Assembly (NCBI GenBank): GCA_014730235.1 | Contig: WJIO01000051.1 | Location: 1 to 15,036, forward strand | Origin: Candidatus Poribacteria bacterium | GTDB taxonomy: Bacteria > Poribacteria > DTPJ01 > WJIO01 | Reading direction: 5' to 3' | Length of the DNA: 15,036 bases | In this document: one piece after another, positions 1 through 7,254 of the stretch | How positions within the stretch are numbered: the first letter of the stretch is position 1 | Layout: each line of letters opens with the position of its first letter | Notes under the pieces: generated by a model | Database searches by the model: none | Seen by the model: only the letters and a program-made list of their open reading frames with translations | What the model was told of the DNA's origin: nothing | Translations under genes and position numbers: made by a program

Positions 1-117
1 CTTCAGTATTCAATGCCCAATGAAACTGAATTCACAATTACAATTTCCGCTACCGATGCTGCTGGTAACACCGCGGAAGTAGATTATGGATTTAGAACAA
101 TGGCCAAAGAACAATAA
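1..117 (+). CDS. C-terminal end of an Ig-like domain protein (5' truncated)
   Basis: Frame 1 is open from the first base to a TAA at 115-117 and gives the last 38 residues of a protein. The pattern TITISATDAAGNTAEVDY, followed by GFRT, is the closing strand pattern of bacterial Ig-like/cadherin-type repeats (typically 'xVxATDxAGNxxxxxxxFxT') seen in large secreted or surface proteins. The chain ends ten residues later (TMAKEQ), so the Ig-like domain is at or near the C-terminus and no anchor or sorting signal follows. The gene body is outside the window, so the rest of the architecture cannot be judged. A strong terminator lies just downstream. The domain type is recognised by pattern only. 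Confidence 0.72.
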   Translation, partial: LQYSMPNETEFTITISATDAAGNTAEVDYGFRTMAKEQ

Positions 118-174
118 AAATGGTCATACAGGAAATCTGATATTTTCCTGATGAATATTGGGTAATAAAATAAT

Positions 175-215
175 AAGGGCAACATGTTTTATTAACATGT
201 TGCCCTTTGTTTTGA
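175..215 (+). terminator. Rho-independent terminator after the Ig-like gene
   Basis: A perfect 14-bp stem (175-188 paired with 194-207, AAGGGCAACATGTT and its complement) closes a 5-nt loop TTATT and is followed by TTTGTTTTG. It lies 58 bases after the stop of the Ig-like gene and ends that transcript before the rpsU promoter. The stem begins with AA, so a weaker reading on the minus strand is also possible, but no minus-strand gene ends here. Confidence 0.85.
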
Positions 216-245
216 TTATTTATCCAGAGCTTTGCCAATTTTCTC

Positions 246-274
246 TTGAAGGTTAAATGCACATATGGTATAAT
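246..274 (+). promoter_or_regulatory. sigma70-type promoter of rpsU
   Basis: TTGAAG (246-251) and TATAAT (269-274) are separated by exactly 17 bases, which is a near-consensus housekeeping promoter. Transcription would start near 281 and leave a leader of about 130 nt before the rpsU start codon. The location directly after the upstream terminator fits an independent transcription unit. Seen in sequence; activity is inferred. Confidence 0.75.
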
Positions 275-280
275 TTTTCG

Positions 281-413
281 GAAATTGTGCAAAGATTGTA
301 GAGAGAATATTTTTGATATTTAGGTGCACGGTCTGTTTAAGAATGCCAGACATACCGTCTTTTTTTAGCTTTGCACGAAAAACAAATATGTATAATAGGG
401 AGTGAAATTCTGC
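281..413 (+). promoter_or_regulatory. Structured rpsU leader with terminator-like hairpin
   Basis: The leader can form an outer stem in which 285-294 pairs with 369-378 (core GTGCAAAG with CTTTGCAC). Inside it is a hairpin in which ACGGTCTG (328-335) pairs with CAGA and CCGT (347-350 and 355-358, with the four bases CATA bulged). Seven Ts at 360-366 follow the inner hairpin, so it resembles an intrinsic terminator upstream of the coding start. Further GTGC/GCAC complementarity (GTGCAC at 325-329 region) could support an alternative fold. This arrangement would allow attenuation or autoregulation of S21, but no known leader family is recognised. Confidence 0.45.
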
Positions 414-599
414 ATGCTTGAAGTCAGGGTCAAGAAAGATGAATCCATAGATAAAGCTCTTCGAAGATTTAAAAAACAATGTGATAAAGAAGAGTTAATC
501 AAGGAAATGAAAAAGCGGGAACGTTATGAAAAACCCAGTGAAAGGCGTAGGAAGCGCATGATAAAATCCCAAAGAAGATTCAGAACACAGGATATGTAA
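414..599 (+). CDS. rpsU: Small ribosomal subunit protein bS21
   Basis: This is a 61-residue, strongly basic protein of the bS21 family, which binds the 30S platform near the 3' end of 16S rRNA and helps translation initiation. The N-terminus MLEVRVKKDESIDKALRRFK matches the family signature (short beta segment, then 'ESI..ALRRFK'), and the Arg/Lys-rich helical tail (SERRRKRMIKSQRRFR) is typical. The frame is open from a GTG at 402, but the ATG at 414 is preferred: it gives the usual family N-terminus and has GGGAG at 398-402 about 11 bases upstream. The gene is monocistronic, with its own promoter and a structured leader. No clear terminator follows. Length is normal for the family. Confidence 0.95.
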   Translation: MLEVRVKKDESIDKALRRFKKQCDKEELIKEMKKRERYEKPSERRRKRMIKSQRRFRTQDM

Positions 600-940
600 T
601 TCTGGTTACTTTAATCCCCCTCAATTATCCTGGGATATAATCATTACTAACCGTTGTTTCTGACCTGATTTAGCGTTTTGACCGCTTAATGGATATTAGC
701 ACAAAACAGCTAAAGATTTTCAAACTTAATCCCTGCTTAATGTGGTAATATTAAGCAGGGATTAAGTTCCAATCAGATAAAAAATAGTCATATCCAATAT
801 ATGACTTACCCTCAATTCTCATATTTGTTTTTATCAAAGCAGAATCAATAATTCCACATTTTTTAATTTTACCGTTAGAAATTTCCCTTGATCCCATCTG
901 GAAAAAGGTGAAAATGAGGTTGTGAATAGAATATATAAAT
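600..940. other. Gene-free region with two hairpins, upstream of htrA
   Basis: No credible gene was found in these 341 bases. The region holds the perfect 19-bp inverted repeat at 723-768 (listed separately) and a smaller hairpin in which AGTCATAT (786-793) pairs with ATATGACT (799-806) around a 5-nt loop. No convincing -35/-10 pair for htrA was found, and no U-tract terminator for rpsU. The ATG of htrA has no close Shine-Dalgarno sequence: a GAGG at about 916 is too far away. Confidence 0.6.
723..768. repeat. Perfect 19-bp inverted repeat
   Basis: The arm starting AACTTAATCCCTGC (723-741) is repeated as its exact complement at 750-768, separated by 8 bases (GTGGTAAT). As RNA it would be a very stable hairpin, but no T-tract follows on either strand, so it is not a standard intrinsic terminator. 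It could be a dispersed palindromic repeat, an operator, or a processing or stabilising element behind rpsU. It does not share obvious sequence with the other repeat families in the window. Confidence 0.7.
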
Positions 941-2470
941 ATGGATAATTATAAACCAAAATTCGGTAAATACGTTATAATACTTGTAATAGCATTTTTG
1001 GGATTAGCTGTTTATTACTTTTTTGAAGTCAAGGACTCATCCAAGACCGAATCCCGGGGTGGACCTTATTTTGTTGAAGGATTAAGCAAAGCTCAACTTA
1101 CTTCAACTACAGCAGAGATAGATAATAACAGACATAATGCAATAGTAATGGCTGTGCAAAAAGCAGGCCCATGCGTGGTTAGCGTTAGTACATTACATGT
1201 TGAGACTGTCGAGGTTCCCTGGTTTGATAGCTGGTTTGAAGATTTTTATCCCTTTGGTCGCAAAATAGAAAGAAAAAGTCGAGGACTTGGTTCAGGATTT
1301 ATTATAGATAAACGGGGATATGTAATTACTAACCAGCATGTCATAGAAAACGCGGATGTTGTGGAAGTAACCCTCACAACCGGTGAAGTCTATAAAGCAA
1401 GAGTTCTGGGAGCGGACTACGAAGCTGATCTCTCTGTGCTAAAAATTGACCCTGATTCTGATTTGCCTATTGCAGAACTGGGTGATTCATCAGATCTAAT
1501 GGTTGGCGAATGGGCGATTGCCATAGGAAGCCCGTTCGGATTTTTGCTTAAAGATACACATCCAACGGTTACTGTAGGTGTTATCAGCGCATTAAACAGA
1601 CCCCTTGAAGAACGAGGACGGACTTTGAATAACCTGATCCAGACAGACGCGGCTATCAACCCCGGCAACAGCGGAGGCCCATTGGTCAACAGTTATGGCC
1701 AGGTTATTGGAATAAATACGGCTATTTTCTCTACCAGCGGTGGATCTCAGGGTATAGGTTTTGCCATGCCCATTAATACTGCAAAAGATATAATCAATGA
1801 ACTTATCAAATACGGAAGTGTGGTCGAAGTATGGGTAGGCCTTGAATATCAACAACTAACACCCGAGATAGCAGAACATCTGGATTCACCGGTTAATAAA
1901 GGGCTTATCATATCAGATGTCGTGAAAGACAGTCCAGCCCATGATGCAGGACTTAAAACAGGTGACATAGTTTTTAAAATTGGGGAAAAGAAAGTAAATA
2001 CAACCGATGATGCCCAAAATGCAGTTGAAGAGCTAAAGAAAAACGGAGAAGTTGTATTCCATATTGTCAGAAAGGGTAAAACTCAGGAAGTGCCGGTAAC
2101 AATTGAATTGGTTGAATCATCCGATACTGCAAAAACCTGGTTCGGCATTTCTGTGCAAAATCCTGACCGTGAATTGGCAATGAAATATAATCTTTCATCA
2201 TATAATAAAGGTGTTATAATTACCGAGGTAGAACAAAGCAGCGCGGCAGATGAGGCAGAACTTAGACCAGGAGACCTTATAAGAGTTATGAGCGTGGTCA
2301 GAACAAGTATTTTTCGCGGCTTAAGCAGATCAGAAGATACTGAAATCAAAAACATCAATGACTTTAGAAAATTTGTTTCTGGCATTAGAAAAGGACAGCG
2401 CATAAAAATAATATTTGAACGTAAAAGAGAATTGTGGCAAACTTACTTGACTGCCGTTAAAAACGAATAA
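941..2470 (+). CDS. htrA: HtrA/DegP-family serine protease with two PDZ domains
   Basis: This 509-residue protein is an envelope quality-control protease. An uncleaved-looking membrane anchor (about residues 11-28, YVIILVIAFLGLAVYYFF) precedes a linker and a trypsin-like domain (about 65-290). The catalytic triad is visible: His133 in ITNQHVIEN, Asp163 in YEADLSVLKI and Ser244 in NPGNSGGPL. Two PDZ domains follow (about 295-390 and 398-500); the second contains a basic, Ser-rich insertion around 450-468 (VVRTSIFRGLSRSED). DegP/DegQ/DegS-type proteins of about 450-500 residues have this order. The start is ATG 941, because an in-frame TGA at 923-925 leaves no other start; its ribosome binding site is poor. 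A TPR gene and a membrane-protein gene follow on the same strand, so a common role in the envelope is likely. The hairpin at 2485-2544 may end some of the transcripts. Confidence 0.95.
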   Translation: MDNYKPKFGKYVIILVIAFLGLAVYYFFEVKDSSKTESRGGPYFVEGLSKAQLTSTTAEIDNNRHNAIVMAVQKAGPCVVSVSTLHVETVEVPWFDSWFEDFYPFGRKIERKSRGLGSGFIIDKRGYVITNQHVIENADVVEVTLTTGEVYKARVLGADYEADLSVLKIDPDSDLPIAELGDSSDLMVGEWAIAIGSPFGFLLKDTHPTVTVGVISALNRPLEERGRTLNNLIQTDAAINPGNSGGPLVNSYGQVIGINTAIFSTSGGSQGIGFAMPINTAKDIINELIKYGSVVEVWVGLEYQQLTPEIAEHLDSPVNKGLIISDVVKDSPAHDAGLKTGDIVFKIGEKKVNTTDDAQNAVEELKKNGEVVFHIVRKGKTQEVPVTIELVESSDTAKTWFGISVQNPDRELAMKYNLSSYNKGVIITEVEQSSAADEAELRPGDLIRVMSVVRTSIFRGLSRSEDTEIKNINDFRKFVSGIRKGQRIKIIFERKRELWQTYLTAVKNE

Positions 2471-2484
2471 TTCTTACAAATAAT

Positions 2485-2603
2485 GGTTCTTCAGAGTTAA
2501 ATGTGGAAATCTTCAATTATTACCATACTGAACCCGGAAGAACCTATTTTTTCTTATTTGCACAATGTTTTTTGGTATTTCCATTAATCAAGTCGGAAGA
2601 ACC
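2485..2603. repeat. Degenerate MITE-like element, family B copy
   Basis: GGTTCTTC at 2485-2492 begins an imperfect 26-base arm (2485-2510) that pairs with 2519-2544, whose outer part reads AACCCGGAAGAACC. The inner flank TTCAATTAT and the end CTGAACCCGGAAGAA are shared with the family B element at 13093-13270. A further end-like sequence, CGGAAGAACC, lies at 2594-2603, so the element may extend to there or be two overlapping remnants. The hairpin is followed by TATTTTTTCTT (2545-2555), so on the + strand it may also act as the terminator of htrA. Confidence 0.6.
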
Positions 2604-2648
2604 AAATTAATAATATATTGAAACATCTGAGAAGGGAGATAGGAAATC

Positions 2649-3434
2649 ATGAAAACTCCTGTCGTAACAATATTTGTAATTTTCATACTGGCAATTGGTA
2701 TTGGCCTGGCGATTTATGATTACAGCAAACACGGTCCTCGCCAGGGAAATAGCGATATATCCAAATCAGAAGCTGAAACCCTTAAGGAAACTAAATTGTC
2801 AGGAGATGAACAGGCTTATAAGGGGTCATACGAAAAAGCCATTGAAAAATATAAACACGCCCTGAAGATATCCCCCAGAGATGCTTATATACATAATGAT
2901 CTGGGAACAGCCTATTATCATCTTGGATTGGAAAAAGCCGATCCCCCCATGACTGAAGACCAATTTGATTTTGGAATAGAAGTAGATGCAAGACGTGTAG
3001 AAGAAACGGAAACGGTTCTTCAGATGTTTGAAAATGCTGAGGAAAAAACTAAATCAGGTATTATAACTATAGTTGTAGACGAACCAGAGATTAAAGATAC
3101 AGTTGTAAATAAAGCCCTGGCTGAAGATTATTATGCTCATGCGGAAACAGAAACTCAGGAGAATAAAAAGGAATATTGGATAACTGTAATTAAAGGTGAG
3201 ACAAAGGAAGCTTTTTTAAATGCTGAAAAGGAATATTTAGAAGCCATAGATATTAAATCTGTAAGGGACGCGGAAGGAAGAAAATATTCCAGTTATTCTA
3301 CAGCCTCCAGAAATCTTGGCGTTCTTTACTTTAGAATGGGCAGAAAAAAAGATGCCGTTGAACAATGGCGCAGGGCCTTCCAGCTTGAACCCACCGATGC
3401 TGAATTAAGAAATCTACTTGGCAAATATGAATAA
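2649..3434 (+). CDS. Membrane-anchored TPR protein
   Basis: This 261-residue protein has an N-terminal membrane segment (about residues 4-24, PVVTIFVIFILAIGIGLAIYD) that places the remainder outside the cytoplasm. A tetratricopeptide repeat at about 44-90 contains the typical pattern 'A.KGSYEKAIEKYKHALKI.P.DA..HNDLGTAYY', and a second clear repeat lies at about 218-251 (SRNLGVLYFRMGRKKDAVEQ). The charged segment between them (about 95-210) is helical and unrecognised. TPR arrays bind protein partners, so a scaffold role for an envelope complex is likely, but the partner is unknown. A GGGAG at 2634-2638 and AGGA at 2641-2644 precede ATG 2649. Its stop codon overlaps the next gene by eight bases, indicating translational coupling. 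It follows htrA on the same strand after a 178-base repeat-bearing gap. Confidence 0.8.
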   Translation: MKTPVVTIFVIFILAIGIGLAIYDYSKHGPRQGNSDISKSEAETLKETKLSGDEQAYKGSYEKAIEKYKHALKISPRDAYIHNDLGTAYYHLGLEKADPPMTEDQFDFGIEVDARRVEETETVLQMFENAEEKTKSGIITIVVDEPEIKDTVVNKALAEDYYAHAETETQENKKEYWITVIKGETKEAFLNAEKEYLEAIDIKSVRDAEGRKYSSYSTASRNLGVLYFRMGRKKDAVEQWRRAFQLEPTDAELRNLLGKYE

Positions 3435-4335
3435 TATCTCCATATCATTTCAACCTATGACCGTTAGAGAAATACTCCGACGGTCTTTTCGTATATACAA
3501 ATCAAACTATATCAGATTTATTGGAACTATACTCCTGATAAAAGGCTCTTACCTGATACTGGGGTATATCATTAAAGAAATTATTGTATTTATTGTCAAA
3601 GGCCCCAACCCCGATACATTAGCACCTGAGACGATGATATATGTGGATTACCTGATTGATCTGGGCATAAAGGCTTTTGAGTTATTCTTCATAACACCTT
3701 TCCTGGTGGGTATTCTGACTATTTCTATATCCAGTATGCTGTTGAATAAAAAAGCTGGAATTGTTGATGTCTACAGCAGGTTATCGAAAAAAATTCTGCC
3801 GTTGATTGGAACAGTTTTTATAACCGGTGTCATGATGGCTGTGGTGTTTTTTATGTCCGCGTCACTGGGTTTATCCATGATATTTGCCGGATCACAACCA
3901 GGACTACTGGTAGTTATCGCCGGTATGTTTATGACTGGTGTTTTACTGGTCTGGTATGCCTTTATATCCCAGGCAGTTATATTTGAGGGCGAGGGTGGAA
4001 TAGGCGCAATGAAGCGCAGTAAATATCTGGTTAAAGGCAGCTTTGCAAGGACTTTTTTACTGGTCATAGTTTCCCTGATTGCTATTACATTTGCAGCCGA
4101 ATTGGCTTCTCTGGGTGTCTATCAGCTTTTTTCATTATTTGGTAGTTATGGAATTACATTGGCTGGCGGAGCTTCAGAGGGTGTTTCCAACATAATATCT
4201 GTGATTGTTGAACCCTTGAGAATTATTATCATTATTATTTTATATTATGATTTTAGGATACGTAAAGAGGGGTATGATCCGGAAATAATGGCCCAGGAAT
4301 TTAAAGGCATTACTGAAAAGGAATCGGAAGTGTAA
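3427..4335 (+). CDS. Polytopic membrane protein, GPDPase membrane-domain type
   Basis: The 302-residue product has about six membrane segments (near 31-58, 82-105, 123-153, 159-186, 207-235 and 253-275) and short charged ends. The N-terminal MTVREILRRSFRIYKSN, the loop EGEGGIGAMKRSKYLVKG and the C-terminal YYDFRIRKEGYDPE match the pattern of the stand-alone membrane domain related to the one found in some glycerophosphodiester phosphodiesterases (YciC-like superfamily). No catalytic domain is attached. Its function in such families is not established. ATG 3427 is preferred over the in-frame TTG 3418, and it lies inside the last codons of the TPR gene (overlap 3427-3434), so the two proteins are probably made together. 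A partner role in one envelope assembly is inferred from this coupling. The assignment rests on motif memory only. Confidence 0.72.
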   Translation: MNNISISFQPMTVREILRRSFRIYKSNYIRFIGTILLIKGSYLILGYIIKEIIVFIVKGPNPDTLAPETMIYVDYLIDLGIKAFELFFITPFLVGILTISISSMLLNKKAGIVDVYSRLSKKILPLIGTVFITGVMMAVVFFMSASLGLSMIFAGSQPGLLVVIAGMFMTGVLLVWYAFISQAVIFEGEGGIGAMKRSKYLVKGSFARTFLLVIVSLIAITFAAELASLGVYQLFSLFGSYGITLAGGASEGVSNIISVIVEPLRIIIIIILYYDFRIRKEGYDPEIMAQEFKGITEKESEV

Positions 4336-4384
4336 CTGCTAAAAAACTAATATCACTGTCTAATTAAGAAACAATATCCGCATT

Positions 4385-4521
4385 TTGTCATTCCTGCTTC
4401 AAGCTTTTTGAAAAAGCTTGAGCAAAAAGAAAAACTCAGTAGTAGGGACACAGCATGCCGTATCCCTACAAGCGCATAAATGCTATGCCTTTTAAAAAGT
4501 CCGAAAGTATAGAATGACAAA
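4385..4521. repeat. Composite palindromic repeat, family A copy, in the convergent intergenic region
   Basis: TTTGTCATTC at 4384-4393 is matched by its complement GAATGACAAA at about 4512-4521, giving inverted ends to a roughly 137-base block. Inside, TGCTTCAAGCTTTTT (4395-4409) pairs with AAAAAGCTTGAGCA (4411-4424) with one bulged base, and a second palindrome occupies 4442-4469. The GTCATTCCTGCTTCAAGC part also occurs at 13728 and, interrupted, at 13149. It fills the gap between a + strand operon ending at 4335 and a minus-strand operon ending at 4534, where such palindromes can serve as shared terminators. Confidence 0.65.
4442..4469 (-). terminator. GTAGGGA palindrome, possible terminator of the minus-strand operon
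   Basis: GTAGGGA (4442-4448) and TCCCTAC (4463-4469) frame a 28-base palindrome centred on GCATGC, with 12 of 14 base pairs possible. Read on the minus strand, the hairpin is followed after a few bases by GTTTTTCTTTTT, so it may terminate the four-gene operon whose last stop is at 4534. Similar GTAGGG...CCCTAC palindromes recur as dispersed repeats in several bacterial groups, from general memory, so it may equally be a mobile-type palindrome used as a terminator. Confidence 0.45.
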
Positions 4522-4533
4522 TAACCTGCAAAA

Positions 4534-7254
4534 TCAATTTTTTCCTGTACTTATTACCGTTATCCTCACCCTTGAACTGCTGTCATCGGTTGAATCACAT
4601 CGAAATTCTAAATAATTTTTCCCGTTTTTAACCAAAGGTATTTGACCTTTTGGTAAAACTTCGCTTAAAGTCTCTCCCTGTGTGCCAAAAAGTTTGCAGT
4701 TATCCATTCTGTTGAATTCCAGATACTGGCCTGTTTCCATTTTTACAGGGAAAATTATTTCCTCATTTTCTACCTTTATAGATGGATTCACAATCTTATT
4801 ATTGGTTAGTTTTATTGCCTTTACAGGTTTAATAAGACATGTAACAGATTCACCGTCAGGGATATTATTATACCAGAGACTTATACTTTCCACGCTGCTA
4901 TAATTCACTGATTCCCGGTATATGGCATAAGGAGAACCATAGGGCCATTTGTATTTGGCATATCTTTCTCCCTCTGGCTCTATAAGCTCAAAGTAACGCC
5001 ATCCGGTGAAATTAATAGTTATGTAATGATCCTCAATTCCGTGACTGATATGCTGTGGGCTTTTCAACTGAACGTTAAGAATTTCACCCTTACCATCACC
5101 ATTGACCCATATGCCTATGCCCTGATGGTTGGTTAAATTCAAAGGCTCTGGGAATTTTTTTGCAACCATACACCATGAGGATTTTTGTTCTGCACCTATA
5201 TTCTTAGCCGAATATGTTAAGATATTCTTATCAACTGAAAATTCTGCTGAGATACCATCAAAGTTTACACTCTCAGTCAATTCTTCTATACTTTCAAATC
5301 CCAGTAGTATCGGATTATCCTCTTCGCCATAGTTGTCGGCTGATGTTAAAGCCTCTATACGAAGCTTTAGCGGCTGATCCTGGAATTTATTATCTATACT
5401 CCATCTGTTGCTCCAGCCGTCAATACCTTCAACCTTATGTTTTACATACTGAATCGGCAGGAAATACCAGCTTCCGTCCTTCCTCTGTTTCAGCGTGTAT
5501 TCATCACCGGGAACTTTCAGCTTTTCCTTTATATCATTGGAAAAATAATTTGATCGTCGAAGCATTTCATACTGACGCATAATTTCCGACAGCCTCTCGT
5601 ATGCCGGTATCTGGGATATATTATCCGGTGTAATTCCCATGATGGACAGGCCTGCCTCTGTGCCAATACACTTACAGCACAGGTATTCAATATCATCGGC
5701 AAAAGTAGGTTCACCCTGATGTCCTGTCCATGTCTTAACTGCCCACCATCCCAGATGCGGCGGCAGGAACATGCGCTTGATATCTTCATTGGCGGAACAA
5801 TGCACATCAATAAAACGCTTGTGGCTTCGGGTGGGATGATCCCATGCGCCCATCCTTGCCCTTACATACCACAAATGATGATGGAACGTACTCATTTCCA
5901 TTATTGGCGATTTTTTCGCCCTTTTCACAAGCTCAAAGACAAATTTAGAACCGTAATGCCAGCTATTTTCACCACCACCCAGCACATCCTCACCATCCAG
6001 AGCATCCAGATACATCATGTCAAAACCACATTCGTTATACATATCAGCATTGGTCTCAGCTACCTTATAGAATAAATCAGAATCGGGATCAGGTGCGAAC
6101 AGACCGAAACATTCTTTCAGATGGTGTACCCTGGCTCCTGCGTCGTGCTGTGCCGGTTTGGTGCCATAAGCTCCACGATTGCAGTTGGTAAAGGCATAGG
6201 GTTTCTCTTTAGATATGCCGCTGTAAGTTATAAGTTCATCTTCAATCTGGATGGTTACGCTGTTTCGCACAAAAAAACCGGTTACTGTGGACATGCTCTC
6301 AGTGGATTCTTCCACAGGAACAATAACAGTATCCACCGTTATTGATTCAGACAGGGTAAAAGTAGCGTCTTTAGCCAATCCGGGGTCAGGAACAGGAGTA
6401 ACCCAGGGACAATCTTTCGCTATAAAGAAGGCATATGTATGAAATCCTGCCAGGATTCCGGCTTCGTGTAATTTATCGATAACAGCCTTAAAGCTGGCTC
6501 TACAGTTGGGATAAGTCTCCGGATTAGGACGACAGTCACCAAACCGGAAGGAATTACCTCCATGAAAATCGATCTGATTAACACCCACCTTTTTGGCCAG
6601 AGCAATCCAGTCATCCACGTTTTCCTCCGAAAGACCACCGAAGTTAAACATGTAGGAACCGCGATTATTTTCCGAATCCAGTGCCCAGGGACCGCCCACA
6701 TTGGATTTGGGCAGTTCTGGCGTTTCTGTAACCACCTCCTGCATAACAAAGCGCAGGTATTTCTGCGGACATCCGATGATGGCAACCTTTGCCCCTGCAA
6801 AACCAAACCGGGGATAACACATAGCCCTGAGTCTTGTATTGTCCCGGGGAATCTCAACTACGTTGGTCTGTAAATTCAAAGCCAACGCACATCCAGCCAG
6901 AGCATCGTCAGATTCGCCGGCAGGTTTAAGCTGTATGTTGGCAAAGACGAATTCATCTACAATCTTATCCGGGTTTTCGCTTTCCACCGATAGAACTTCG
7001 ATAATTATGTAGTTATCTTTTTCAGTATACCTTAAAACCGCCTTAACATCTGCTTCGCCAAATTCCAGAGATAATTGTTCTTCGGTGGTAACCACCGAAG
7101 AACAATTGTAATAACGATCGGCTATTTTTACCTTTGCGCAGCTTGATCCTTCCTTGCAGTAATCTTTGCCATTGAGCTTATCTAAAAAATTAAGATTAAC
7201 GCCGTTGGAACCTATAACATACTTCACATATTTGTTTTCAATCTCTACATTCAT
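4534..7254 (-). CDS. Large glycoside-hydrolase-like TIM-barrel protein with an inserted beta-module
   Basis: The product has 906 residues from ATG 7254. The order appears to be an N-terminal beta-rich domain (about 1-180), a (beta/alpha)8-type barrel (about 190-550) and C-terminal beta-sandwich segments (about 655-815, with INFTGWRYFELIEPE) suggestive of carbohydrate binding. NQIDFHGGNSF, GILAGFHTYAFF and GFDMMYLDALDGED resemble barrel strands of alpha-galactosidase-like or clan GH-D/GH31-like enzymes; Asp417 or Asp420 in the last motif is a candidate nucleophile and Glu453 (PIMEMSTF) a candidate partner. No named family is assigned. The barrel is interrupted near 295-380 by a module with the pattern ELITYSGI and RGAYGTKPAQHDAGARV. 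ATG 7254 has GGGGAG nine bases upstream; an in-frame TTG at 7314 would add a 20-residue hydrophobic N-terminus without basic residues. About twenty cysteines argue against an oxidising compartment. It is last in the operon. Confidence 0.7.
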   Translation of the reverse strand: MNVEIENKYVKYVIGSNGVNLNFLDKLNGKDYCKEGSSCAKVKIADRYYNCSSVVTTEEQLSLEFGEADVKAVLRYTEKDNYIIIEVLSVESENPDKIVDEFVFANIQLKPAGESDDALAGCALALNLQTNVVEIPRDNTRLRAMCYPRFGFAGAKVAIIGCPQKYLRFVMQEVVTETPELPKSNVGGPWALDSENNRGSYMFNFGGLSEENVDDWIALAKKVGVNQIDFHGGNSFRFGDCRPNPETYPNCRASFKAVIDKLHEAGILAGFHTYAFFIAKDCPWVTPVPDPGLAKDATFTLSESITVDTVIVPVEESTESMSTVTGFFVRNSVTIQIEDELITYSGISKEKPYAFTNCNRGAYGTKPAQHDAGARVHHLKECFGLFAPDPDSDLFYKVAETNADMYNECGFDMMYLDALDGEDVLGGGENSWHYGSKFVFELVKRAKKSPIMEMSTFHHHLWYVRARMGAWDHPTRSHKRFIDVHCSANEDIKRMFLPPHLGWWAVKTWTGHQGEPTFADDIEYLCCKCIGTEAGLSIMGITPDNISQIPAYERLSEIMRQYEMLRRSNYFSNDIKEKLKVPGDEYTLKQRKDGSWYFLPIQYVKHKVEGIDGWSNRWSIDNKFQDQPLKLRIEALTSADNYGEEDNPILLGFESIEELTESVNFDGISAEFSVDKNILTYSAKNIGAEQKSSWCMVAKKFPEPLNLTNHQGIGIWVNGDGKGEILNVQLKSPQHISHGIEDHYITINFTGWRYFELIEPEGERYAKYKWPYGSPYAIYRESVNYSSVESISLWYNNIPDGESVTCLIKPVKAIKLTNNKIVNPSIKVENEEIIFPVKMETGQYLEFNRMDNCKLFGTQGETLSEVLPKGQIPLVKNGKNYLEFRCDSTDDSSSRVRITVISTGKN
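7073..7107. repeat. Perfect 35-bp palindrome inside a coding sequence
   Basis: AATTGTTCTTCGGTGGT (7073-7089) and its exact complement ACCACCGAAGAACAATT (7091-7107) flank a single central base. It lies in the coding region of the TIM-barrel protein and encodes NCSSVVTTEEQL near residue 50 (counting from ATG 7254). The mRNA would carry an exceptionally strong hairpin with practically no loop as written. Its GTTCTTCGG core is vaguely similar to the family B repeat ends (GGTTCTTCCGGG), but that link is weak. Confidence 0.85.

Noticed and set aside
402-413. GTG 402 as the rpsU start
   Set aside because: It adds MKFC before the normal bS21 N-terminus and lies on top of the ribosome binding site; ATG 414 fits the family and the spacing.
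6420-6857. 145-residue minus-strand frame within the TIM-barrel gene
   Set aside because: It is an alternative frame of the same strand inside a confident coding region; its residues mirror the true frame shifted by one base. No frameshift in the main gene is needed.
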